From Chloroflexota bacterium (lineage in GTDB: Bacteria; Chloroflexota; Anaerolineae; Anaerolineales; VGOW01): a stretch of DNA of 7,716 nt. Both the position numbers and the translations under genes were made by a program. Below, piece after piece: positions 1 through 5,926 of the stretch. Positions within the stretch are counted from its first letter, which is position 1, and each line of letters begins with the position of its first letter. The notes beneath the pieces were generated by a model. The model was not told where the DNA came from. It made no database searches and saw only the letters and a list, made by a program, of their open reading frames with translations. Location: assembly GCA_016215145.1 (NCBI GenBank), contig JACRLA010000172.1:1-7716 (forward strand), given 5' to 3'.

Positions 1-426
1 ATCGGGGCGACTCGCCAAGCGTTCACCTAACCCAACTTTGGTTAACCACTCGGCAGCTTTTTGTTTTGCCGCCGCCGGAGTGGCGCCGTCGAGCAAAAGC
101 GGCAGCGCCGCATTCTCTACCGAAGAAAGAATCGGAATGAGATTGAAGAACTGAAACACGAACCCGATCTTGCGTCGGCGCAATTGCGTCACCGCATCAT
201 CGGACATTTTGGCAAGCGGTTGACCGTCAATGCTTGCCGTGCCATCGGTGGGGCGATCCAACCCGCCGAGCAAATGCAAGAGCGTGGATTTTCCGCAACC
301 ACTTGGGCCCATCACGGCGACGAATTCACCGCCGTTGACCGTGAGGTTGACATGATCGAGCGCAGTGATGGCGGCTTCGCCATCGCCGTAGATTTTCGTT
401 AGATTTTCTGCTTGAATGAGGGACAT
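1..426 (-). CDS. ABC transporter ATP-binding protein (second paralogue), C-terminus cut by window edge
   Basis: This is the ATPase subunit of a MacB/LolD-type ABC exporter; it hydrolyses ATP on the cytoplasmic side to drive a permease that lies outside the window. The first 142 residues are visible. They show the Walker A loop GPSGCGKST at residues 40-48 and the Q-loop stretch FVFQFFNLIP near 89-98. The signature, Walker B and H-loop would lie past the left edge. The ATG at 426-424 gives an N-terminus (MSLIQ) that aligns residue for residue with the other ATPase at 2002-2736 (MALIQ). A hand alignment gives 90 identities over 142 residues, so the two are duplicates or close paralogues. A purine-rich stretch stands upstream of the ATG, but the spacing to it is long. 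It is downstream of the adaptor gene, separated by a palindromic repeat, and probably belongs to the same exporter cassette. Confidence 0.93.
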   Translation of the reverse strand, partial: MSLIQAENLTKIYGDGEAAITALDHVNLTVNGGEFVAVMGPSGCGKSTLLHLLGGLDRPTDGTASIDGQPLAKMSDDAVTQLRRRKIGFVFQFFNLIPILSSVENAALPLLLDGATPAAAKQKAAEWLTKVGLGERLASRPD

Positions 427-469
427 AGAATTTTCTCTTTCCCGTTACTTTGCAACTACTCAGCCGATC

Positions 470-589
470 CGTCATTGCGAGCGCACTTTGCGAAGCAATC
501 TCAAAGCGCGATCAAGATTGCTTCGTCGCATCCTTCGACTGCGCGCGGAAAATCACCGCGCTCCGCGCAGGTCGCTTCTCGCAATGACG
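470..589. repeat. 120-bp palindromic intergenic repeat (CATTGCGAG type)
   Basis: The element is bounded by perfect 12-nt inverted ends, CGTCATTGCGAG at 470-481 and CTCGCAATGACG at 578-589. Inside are an 11-nt inverted pair, CGAAGCAATCT at 491-501 and AGATTGCTTCG at 515-525, and a GC-rich pair, GCGCGG at 543-548 with CCGCGC at 556-561 (repeated at 563-568). Similar GTCATTGCGAG...CTCGCAATGAC repeats are dispersed in many bacterial genomes, so this looks like a non-coding repeat family member. It fills most of the 177-bp gap between the adaptor and the second ATPase and would fold strongly in that mRNA. No transposase or target-site duplication was recognised. Confidence 0.82.
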
Positions 590-603
590 CTTAGATGGTT
601 ACA

Positions 604-1968
604 TTACTTTTCAAACGTCACCTGCGCCGTCATGCCCCACATCATCTTGGGGTCGAGGTCGGCGACGGCGATAGTGACGGTGTAGGTGATGTCGCAGCGT
701 TTCTCTTCAAAGAACGTGGCAATAGAATCAACCGTGCCATTTAGTTTTTTGTCGGGCATGGCGTCGAGTTTAATCGTCGCCTTCTGTTTCTCTTTCACCT
801 TCACCACTTCGATCTCGGTTAAGTTGTTGGTCTTCACCACCCAATTAGCAAAATCGGCGATGACGACGGCGGCTTGTCCGGGTGAGACTTGTTCGCCGAC
901 TTTCAACTTGATCTCTGACACCGTGCCGTTGAACGGGGCTTTAAGTTCGGCGTTGGCCAGCGCGGTCTTTGCCGCCTCAAGTGAAGCGTTTGCAGTTTTG
1001 ACTCGTGCTTCGGCGGTGGCGAGTTTGTCGGGGTCAACCCCGCTCTTCACTTTGTCGTAATTGCGTTGCGCTTCGGCGACTTTCGCTTTCGCTTTTGCCA
1101 ATTCCGCTTCGTAGATAGCGATCTTCAAGGCGTCGGGATTCTTGGCGTCTTTGAGATTCTGATTCGTATCGTCCAGCACTTTTTGCAAGTCACGCTGCTG
1201 CACGCTGACATTGCGTTGTGCTTGCTCCAATTGAATCTCGGCGACCCTCACTTTGTTGACGGCGTCGTTGTAAGCGTCTTTGGCGTCGGTCAGTTTTATG
1301 CCGCGCCCGCCGATCCACGAGACGTATTTTTCGTCACACGTTTTGTTTTGGCAGGCTTCAATTTCGTTGAGCGTGGTCTGTGTTACTTTTTCTTTTAAAT
1401 CTTTCAACGCATCGCGCGCCGCCTTAAGCGCCGACGAGAGACCGGCGATGTCGTTGATCTGTTGAGTCTCCTGCGCCTTGCTCAAATTATCTTGCGCTTT
1501 GGCAACTTGGCGCTGGTAATAATCAAGGTCGGGGTTTTTGAAGTTGCGTAAATCTTTCTCGGCTTTGTCGAGCGCGTCTTTGGCTTTGGAAAGATCGAGC
1601 AAGGCTTGCGCCGTCGCCACGTTAGCGGTGTCTTTCAAATCCTTCACTGCTTGGTCGGCGTTGATCCGTTCTTGATCGGCGCGTGAGACTTCGGCTTGCA
1701 GGGCTTCACGATTCTTCAGACGAAGAATCACCTCGTCCTTCTTCACTTGCGCGCCCTCGCTCACCAGCACTTCGGCGATCTGCCCGCCGACGGCGAAAGA
1801 GATCGCCGCGTATTGTTTGGGCTGCAATCGTCCTTCGGCGATCACCACGCCGCTATCGGCGACGACGGGCGCTTTGGTGGGGGTGGGCGTGGCGGCGGCA
1901 CCGCCGCAAGCGGCGGCAACCAGGCTGAATAAAATTACAATTACGAACACGTTTTTTTTGTTGATCAT
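604..1968 (-). CDS. HlyD/MacA-family efflux adaptor, lipoprotein
   Basis: This is a periplasmic-adaptor (membrane-fusion) type subunit of an ABC exporter, 454 residues long. The N-terminus has two lysines, a hydrophobic stretch (7-20) and AAAC with Cys21, a probable lipobox, followed by a TPTPTK linker, so it is likely a lipid-anchored extracytoplasmic protein. Residues about 42-88 hold the first half of a biotinyl-lipoyl-like domain (AEGRLQPKQYAAISFAVGG). Residues about 90-340 are a long Ala/Lys/Glu-rich coiled-coil hairpin. The second lipoyl half follows (KAPFNGTVSEIKLKVGEQV, about 344-362), then a beta-barrel domain to the end. A CX4C pair (Cys206, Cys211) sits near the hairpin tip. The ATG at 1968 is preceded on its strand by GGGAAGGAAG at a good distance. 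It lies 33 bp after the first ATPase, so co-transcription is likely. Substrate cannot be told from the sequence. Confidence 0.93.
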   Translation of the reverse strand: MINKKNVFVIVILFSLVAAACGGAAATPTPTKAPVVADSGVVIAEGRLQPKQYAAISFAVGGQIAEVLVSEGAQVKKDEVILRLKNREALQAEVSRADQERINADQAVKDLKDTANVATAQALLDLSKAKDALDKAEKDLRNFKNPDLDYYQRQVAKAQDNLSKAQETQQINDIAGLSSALKAARDALKDLKEKVTQTTLNEIEACQNKTCDEKYVSWIGGRGIKLTDAKDAYNDAVNKVRVAEIQLEQAQRNVSVQQRDLQKVLDDTNQNLKDAKNPDALKIAIYEAELAKAKAKVAEAQRNYDKVKSGVDPDKLATAEARVKTANASLEAAKTALANAELKAPFNGTVSEIKLKVGEQVSPGQAAVVIADFANWVVKTNNLTEIEVVKVKEKQKATIKLDAMPDKKLNGTVDSIATFFEEKRCDITYTVTIAVADLDPKMMWGMTAQVTFEK

Positions 1969-2001
1969 TGTTTATCTTCCTTCCCTATCAAAAATTTAGT
2001 T

Positions 2002-2736
2002 TTATTGAGCGTCCACTTTTTCTTTTAATATCCGCGCTTTGATGGAGCCGTGAGCCAGCCACGTATCATCCTCCACCGCGCCATCTTTAAGAAAGATGAT
2101 GCGGTCGGCGTAGGCGGCGATGCGCGGATCGTGCGTCACCATTAACACAGTGCGATTCCATTCGTCGGCGACTTTGCGTAAGAGACTCGCCACGTCATCC
2201 GCCGAACGCGAATCGAGATTGCCCGTCGGCTCGTCGGCTAAGACCAACGTCGGGTCGGCGACGAGGGCGCGCGCGATGGCGACTCGCTGCTGCTGTCCGG
2301 CGGAAAGTTGATCGGGGTAACTTGTTAACCGTTTATCGAGTCCTACTTTGCTCAACCATTCTTTCGCTTTTTCTTTGGCGTGATTCGAGTTCGTGCCATT
2401 GAGGGTGAGAGGCAGCGCGGCGTTCTCGATTGCATTCAATACCGGGATCAAATTAAAAAACTGAAAGACGAATCCGATCTTGCGGCGGCGCATTTCGGTC
2501 ATCTTGGCGTCATCGAGTTTGGCAATATCTACACCGTCCATTAACACACTGCCGCCGCTCGGACGATCCAACCCGCCGATCAGGTTAAGCAATGTGGACT
2601 TTCCGCAGCCACTCGGACCCATCACCGCCACAAAATTGCCGGCGTTGATTTGGATGTTGACTCGGTTCAGCGCGGTGAGGGTCGCTTCGCCGCTTCCATA
2701 AACTTTGAGCAAGTCCTGTGTTTGAATCAGTGCCAT
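2002..2736 (-). CDS. ABC transporter ATP-binding protein (MacB/LolD type)
   Basis: Complete 244-residue ATPase, the usual length for stand-alone LolD/MacB-type nucleotide-binding subunits. All motifs are present: Walker A GPSGCGKST (40-48), Q-loop Gln92 in FVFQFFNLIP, signature LSAGQ (144-148, with Ala in place of the usual second-position Gly), Walker B LVLADE (164-169), D-loop around GNLD (172-175) and the H-loop His202 in VTHD. It should therefore be catalytically active. I chose the ATG at 2736 over an in-frame TTG four codons upstream because the ATG has GGAG six bases before it and its N-terminus matches the paralogue at 426. It lies 43 bp after the PadR gene and 33 bp before the adaptor gene, which points to an exporter operon. 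The permease is not in view. Confidence 0.96.
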   Translation of the reverse strand: MALIQTQDLLKVYGSGEATLTALNRVNIQINAGNFVAVMGPSGCGKSTLLNLIGGLDRPSGGSVLMDGVDIAKLDDAKMTEMRRRKIGFVFQFFNLIPVLNAIENAALPLTLNGTNSNHAKEKAKEWLSKVGLDKRLTSYPDQLSAGQQQRVAIARALVADPTLVLADEPTGNLDSRSADDVASLLRKVADEWNRTVLMVTHDPRIAAYADRIIFLKDGAVEDDTWLAHGSIKARILKEKVDAQ

Positions 2737-2739
2737 TAA

Positions 2740-2795
2740 AGTCTCCAACTTCCGACTTCCAACCTCTAATCTCCAACCTCTAGCTTCTGACTTCC
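2740..2795 (-). repeat. Heptanucleotide tandem repeat, 8 units, purine-rich on minus strand
   Basis: Read on the minus strand, the stretch divides exactly into eight 7-mers with consensus RGARRYY, for example GGAAGTC (first unit), AGAGGTT (third and fifth) and GGAGACT (last). The tract contains the last codons and the stop of the PadR gene (TAG at 2782-2780) and, in its final unit, the GGAG ribosome-binding site of the ATPase gene starting at 2736. The units are degenerate, so it is an old or diverging array. Short tandemly repeated heptamers are known from cyanobacteria; similarity here is in type only. Confidence 0.75.
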
Positions 2796-3370
2796 TTCTT
2801 CGGTCTGCCGCGCGGTTTCACTTCGGGTTCGGGTAGGGGTTGTCGTTTCACTTCGTCAATGCGCGACTCGATCATATCCAGCCAACGCAAATCTGCTTCC
2901 AGATGCATGATGGCTTTGTCGAATAAAAAAATTTGCGCCAGTTCGGTTTTGGGATCGAAGTGGTTTCGCTGCGCGGTCATGTCATGTAAATCTTGGTAAA
3001 GCTTTGCGCGTTGAGTCTGTATCACCTTGCGTGGGTTGGCTTCGCCGGTGGCCAGACTCAAAATCAGTTTGATGAAGAACTCATCACGCTGATGTTCGCG
3101 CGCTACTCCCGACGAAAACCATTCCACCAGCGCGTGCCGCCCGGCGCGGGTGATGGCGTAGATTCGTTTTTCGGGTCCTCCACCTTGCCCGACACTTTCC
3201 TCTTCGACCAATCCACTTTCTTGCAAACGGGCGAGGGTGGTATAGATTTGCGACGGCTTGACGTCCCAATTTTCTTCGCCGCCGACGACTGCCTCGAAGG
3301 CGGCATGAAGCTCGTAACCATGACGCGGGCGTTGAGCCAAAAGACCTAAGAGGGCGTTGCGGACTGACAT
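2780..3370 (-). CDS. PadR-family transcriptional regulator with AT-hook-like tail
   Basis: A 196-residue regulator. Residues 1-80 form a PadR winged helix-turn-helix: MSVRNALLGLLAQRPRHGYEL, then the recognition region WDVKPSQIYTTLARLQESGLV, and a wing around GPEKRIYAITRAGRHAL. Residues about 85-165 are helical and probably make the C-terminal dimerisation and ligand-sensing part of the larger (PadR-s2-like or AphA-like) members. The tail carries PRGRPKK (186-192), the core of an AT-hook, which could add minor-groove binding. PadR proteins often repress neighbouring exporter genes and release DNA on binding the drug; here the gene is first in the exporter cassette, so control of that cassette and of itself is a reasonable inference. 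The ATG at 3370 gives the standard PadR N-terminus; no strong Shine-Dalgarno precedes it. The ligand is unknown. Confidence 0.93.
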   Translation of the reverse strand: MSVRNALLGLLAQRPRHGYELHAAFEAVVGGEENWDVKPSQIYTTLARLQESGLVEEESVGQGGGPEKRIYAITRAGRHALVEWFSSGVAREHQRDEFFIKLILSLATGEANPRKVIQTQRAKLYQDLHDMTAQRNHFDPKTELAQIFLFDKAIMHLEADLRWLDMIESRIDEVKRQPLPEPEVKPRGRPKKEVRS

Positions 3371-3408
3371 TGCGTAATCTAATCTACCAGTTTCTAAATA
3401 ACGCGGAA

Positions 3409-3437
3409 AGAATACTACCCGTTAATAGTTTTGTCAA
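3409..3437 (-). promoter_or_regulatory. Sigma70-type promoter of the PadR-exporter genes
   Basis: On the minus strand a perfect -35 hexamer TTGACA (3437-3432) is followed by 17 bases and the -10 hexamer TATTCT (3414-3409, four of six consensus bases). Transcription would start near 3402, leaving a leader of about 32 nt before the PadR ATG at 3370. The spacing and the perfect -35 make this the best vegetative promoter in the window. Confidence 0.65.
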
Positions 3438-3448
3438 CGAAGTCGTTG
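3435..3448. promoter_or_regulatory. 14-bp palindrome, candidate PadR operator
   Basis: CAACGA-AG-TCGTTG is an inverted repeat with 6-bp arms that overlaps the upstream half of the PadR -35 box. A dimeric repressor bound here would block RNA polymerase. Assignment to PadR is inference from position only; it is not a recognised PadR consensus. Confidence 0.35.
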
Positions 3449-3625
3449 GTTTAGGGCAGGCTGAAGCAGAACGATAAGCGACTTATAAAAAATTTCGGCG
3501 GTGTTCCATTTTTGTGCGACACTGTGCCGAAGTTGGAATGAAATTGCCTCCACGCATTACCGCGTTGCAGAGTAAAATTTGAGAGTGCCCTGTCAGCTGC
3601 TTGGCGTAATACCTTGTCTAAACGT

Positions 3626-3654
3626 TTGTGACATTTGCCTCTCCATGCTATGCT
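3626..3654 (+). promoter_or_regulatory. Weak candidate promoter for the MBL-STAS-kinase-like gene
   Basis: TTGTGA (3626-3631) and TATGCT (3649-3654) are separated by 17 bases, and each matches four of six sigma70 consensus bases. The start would fall near 3661, about 37 nt before the ATG at 3698. That ATG has no well-placed Shine-Dalgarno; the nearest AAGG is about 19 nt upstream. Confidence 0.3.
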
Positions 3655-3697
3655 AATGCTATCTTTGCTTTATTAAGGTTTACTTTTTCCCTAAACG

Positions 3698-5830
3698 ATG
3701 CGTGTGAAATTCTGGGGAGTTCGAGGGTCGATCCCTGCTCCTCTCACTACCGAGCAACTTCAAGAAAAGCTCTCTAAAGCGTTAACCGCCGCGCAGAATG
3801 TTGATCTGGCGGATCCGGCGGAGGTGCGGGCGTTCATCGCCGGCCTGCCTCCAGCGGTTAATAGCGTGGTCGGCGGCAACACCACCTGCGTCGAGATCAC
3901 CAGTGGCGACGACACAATCATCATTGACTGTGGTTCGGGCTTGCGCCCGCTGGGTCTCTCGCTCATGTCGCACGAATTTGGCAGAGGGCAAGGCACGGCT
4001 CACATCTTCTTCACTCACGCGCATTGGGATCATTTGCAAGGCTTCCCCTTTTTTAGTCCGGCATATGTTCCCGGCAATAAACTGATCTTCTACGCCGTCA
4101 ATAACGATCCCCGCAAATATCTCGAACATCAACAACTGGCGCCGGTCTACTTCCCCATCACCGGTTCGCAGATGCCCGCCGATTTTGAATTTATGCAATT
4201 GCGCGAAGGTGAGCGTGTGCAGATCGGGCGCGTGAGCGTGACCAGCATGGCACTCTATCATCCCGGCACCGCGTACGCTTACCGCTTCGACGACGGCGAG
4301 AGCGTTTTTGTTTTTGCCTCTGACGGCGAATATAAATCGCTCGACGACGAAGGCTTAGGTCGCTTCATCGAATTCTTTTCCGATGCCGAGGCATTGGTGT
4401 TTGATTGTCAGTTCTCATTGCGCGATGTGTTACTGTCCAAAGCAGATTGGGGTCACTCTTCGGCGATGATCGGCGTGGAGATCGCCCAGAAGGCGCGGGT
4501 CAAGAAATTGATCACCACGCACTACGATCCGGTGGACACCGACGAACAGATTCACAGCGTCGGCGAATCGGCTCGCCGCTACGCCGACATCATGCCGGGT
4601 CCCGTGCCGCTCGAAGTAATTGTCGGCACCGAAGGTACCGAACTCTTCTTGGGTCCAGCAATTAACTTGGAGACTCTCGAAGATCGAGAAGCCGACGTGT
4701 GGTTGATAGCCTTCGCTGGAAGGTTGACGGCAGACACAGCCATTGATGCCCAGATCACGCTCTACCAATTTTTGCGAGAAGCGCCTAACCATCGCGCCAT
4801 CATTGATCTCACACTCATCGCTATGATTGATGGGCTAGGCGTGCGCGGATTGATCGCCGGTGTGCGCGGTGTGCGTGGAGCGCAGGTGGCGTTTGTGGCG
4901 CCCGAAGCCGTGACCCGCCGCAACTTGGAACACTCCGACGCGCGTGAAGTGGGACCCATTTTCCGCAAACGATCTCACGCCATTGCCGCGCTCGTCGGTC
5001 CGGCGCATCTCAATTTGCACGAACGCATGTTGGGCAATTATCGTCTCGACAAAACCATCGCCGCCGATGAGTTTGGCGCGATCTATTCTGCGTTGCGTAA
5101 CGGCGATACGCTCTCCATTCATAACACGAGCAGCGTGCCGCTTGTCATTCAAGTTCTTGGCAATGAGATCAGCCCTCAACAGCGGATTCAATTTGCTCAT
5201 TCGGCGATTGAGTGGTGCCAGCTCACCCACCCGCGCCTGATTCCCGGACGTGAAGTGATCGAGAAAACCGGCGGCATGATCGCTTACGTCGGCGAGCGAC
5301 CCAACGGGCAAACGTGGTCGCAATGGCTCGCCGAAAACGGCGGGCGTGTTTCGCCTCAACTGGGTTTGCGTTGGCTGCGCGAGATGGTAGATGCAATGGA
5401 TCACGCCCATCGCCACGACGTCATGCACGGCGACTTGCGCCCCGAATGTTTTGTCTTCAACAACGGACACGCCCGCATTTCGCGCTCTCCTCTTTTCCCT
5501 CCCGGTAGTGAACTTCCCTCTGCCTATCGCGCGCCCGAACAACTGCGCGGCGAATCGGCAACGCCGTTGTGCGATCAATTCTCGCTCGGCGTTTTGCTTT
5601 ACGAAGCGCTCGTCGGCTCGCACCCTTTCCACGCCGAGATGGAAGAACTGAGCATCGCTCAACAACTGCAAGGCGCGCCGCTCGCGCCGCGTGTCTTTCT
5701 GCCCGACCTGTCTCCCGATGTCGAAGAATTCCTCATGCGCCTCCTCTCGCGCGAACCGCAAGAGCGCTTCCCCACCGCCGATGAAATTCTGGCGGCGATA
5801 GATAGACTTTTACTTACACTGCATAAATAG
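3698..5830 (+). CDS. Metallo-beta-lactamase-fold hydrolase fused to a STAS-like domain and a pseudokinase-like domain
   Basis: A 710-residue three-domain protein with no signal peptide or membrane segment, so cytosolic. Residues 1 to about 320 are an MBL-fold hydrolase of the RNase Z/PhnP-like group (FWGVRGSIPAP start, GGNTTCVEI, IIDCGSGLRPLG). Its metal ligands are complete: His107, His109, Asp111, His112, His188, Asp209 and His275, with WGHSS at 251-255. Residues about 331-430 resemble a STAS domain (DLTLIAMIDGLGVRGLI, 370-386), but the usual phosphorylated serine of DSSG is absent. Residues about 444-710 follow the Hanks kinase fold: GNYRLDKTI, HGDLRPEC (577-584), YRAPEQ (610-615) and CDQFSLGVLLYEALVGSHPF. 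Key residues are lost: Gln485 replaces the VAIK lysine, Cys584 the catalytic-loop Asn, and Arg-Ser-Pro (596-598) stands where DFG belongs. The substrate of the hydrolase is unknown; the C-terminal parts probably sense or bind partners. The N-terminal motif begins at the ATG, supporting this start. Confidence 0.93.
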   Translation: MRVKFWGVRGSIPAPLTTEQLQEKLSKALTAAQNVDLADPAEVRAFIAGLPPAVNSVVGGNTTCVEITSGDDTIIIDCGSGLRPLGLSLMSHEFGRGQGTAHIFFTHAHWDHLQGFPFFSPAYVPGNKLIFYAVNNDPRKYLEHQQLAPVYFPITGSQMPADFEFMQLREGERVQIGRVSVTSMALYHPGTAYAYRFDDGESVFVFASDGEYKSLDDEGLGRFIEFFSDAEALVFDCQFSLRDVLLSKADWGHSSAMIGVEIAQKARVKKLITTHYDPVDTDEQIHSVGESARRYADIMPGPVPLEVIVGTEGTELFLGPAINLETLEDREADVWLIAFAGRLTADTAIDAQITLYQFLREAPNHRAIIDLTLIAMIDGLGVRGLIAGVRGVRGAQVAFVAPEAVTRRNLEHSDAREVGPIFRKRSHAIAALVGPAHLNLHERMLGNYRLDKTIAADEFGAIYSALRNGDTLSIHNTSSVPLVIQVLGNEISPQQRIQFAHSAIEWCQLTHPRLIPGREVIEKTGGMIAYVGERPNGQTWSQWLAENGGRVSPQLGLRWLREMVDAMDHAHRHDVMHGDLRPECFVFNNGHARISRSPLFPPGSELPSAYRAPEQLRGESATPLCDQFSLGVLLYEALVGSHPFHAEMEELSIAQQLQGAPLAPRVFLPDLSPDVEEFLMRLLSREPQERFPTADEILAAIDRLLLTLHK

Positions 5831-5842
5831 AGTTCGTGATGA

Positions 5843-5871
5843 GTGATGCGTGATACGATATTACGCATCAC
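5843..5871. terminator. Stem-loop after the MBL-STAS-kinase-like gene
   Basis: GTGATGCGT (5843-5851) pairs with ACGCATCAC (5863-5871); with one G-U pair and three more A-T pairs the stem can extend to 13 bp around a CGA loop (5856-5858). No U-run follows, so if it ends transcripts it is not a classic intrinsic terminator. It shares its last bases with the next hairpin, so the two could be mutually exclusive. Confidence 0.35.
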
Positions 5872-5915
5872 GCAATACGGAATACGCATTTCGTATTGCG
5901 TATTCCGTATTGCGT
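5870..5915. repeat. Perfect 19-bp inverted repeat with 8-nt loop
   Basis: The arm at 5870-5888 is the exact reverse complement of the arm at 5897-5915, with TTTCGTAT (5889-5896) between. It is built from the heptamer units of the surrounding tract. The right arm ends on the first T of the TATAAT box at 5915, so cruciform or hairpin formation would touch the promoter of the following gene. Confidence 0.8.
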
Positions 5916-5920
5916 ATAAT
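5915..5920 (+). promoter_or_regulatory. TATAAT -10 box placed for leaderless transcription of the exonuclease gene
   Basis: A consensus TATAAT occupies 5915-5920. Counting its last T as -7 puts +1 exactly on the A of the ATG at 5927. There is no Shine-Dalgarno in front of that ATG, which fits a leaderless mRNA. No good -35 hexamer is found at 16-18 bp; the region there is heptamer repeat. Confidence 0.5.
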
Positions 5921-5926
5921 TGACTC

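Larger units (their letters stand above)
3371..3697. other. Divergent intergenic region
   Basis: These 327 bp separate the leftward PadR-exporter genes from the rightward MBL-STAS-kinase-like gene. The left end holds the PadR promoter and palindrome; the right end holds a weaker candidate promoter for the plus-strand gene. I see no convincing coding region, RNA gene or long hairpin in the middle part (about 3450-3600), which is AT-richer than the flanking genes. Confidence 0.7.
5834..5917. repeat. Heptanucleotide tandem tract, 12 degenerate units
   Basis: Starting at 5834 the sequence can be cut into twelve consecutive 7-mers such as GCGTGAT, TACGCAT and TGCGTAT; the right half consists of NNCGTAT units and the left half of related or reverse-complementary units. 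The tract begins three bases after the stop of the MBL-STAS-kinase-like gene and ends ten bases before the next ATG, so it makes up nearly the whole intergenic gap. It has the same 7-bp period as the tract at 2740-2795 but a different consensus. Confidence 0.78.

Noticed and set aside
61..402. Open plus-strand frame across the left edge ATPase
   Set aside because: The minus strand here encodes an unmistakable Walker A and Q-loop; the plus frame is its shadow.
412..685. Open plus-strand frames over the palindromic repeat and the end of the adaptor gene
   Set aside because: They translate the dispersed repeat (471-589) and adaptor antisense, show no family signal and have no ribosome-binding site.
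2737..2748. TTG start four codons upstream for the ATPase
   Set aside because: It would place the GGAG ribosome-binding site inside the coding region, and the paralogue starts at the position matching the ATG at 2736.
3480..3500. TTATAAAAAAT stretch as a further promoter
   Set aside because: No -35-like hexamer at a suitable distance on either strand; it is probably just AT-rich intergenic sequence.
4835..5761. A 308-codon open frame on the minus strand inside the MBL-STAS-kinase-like gene
   Set aside because: It lies wholly antisense to a gene with clear domain motifs, its translation shows no recognisable family, and long antisense frames are expected from this codon bias.
5834..5917. CRISPR array
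   Set aside because: The units are 7 bp with no spacers, so the tract is a short tandem repeat, not a CRISPR.
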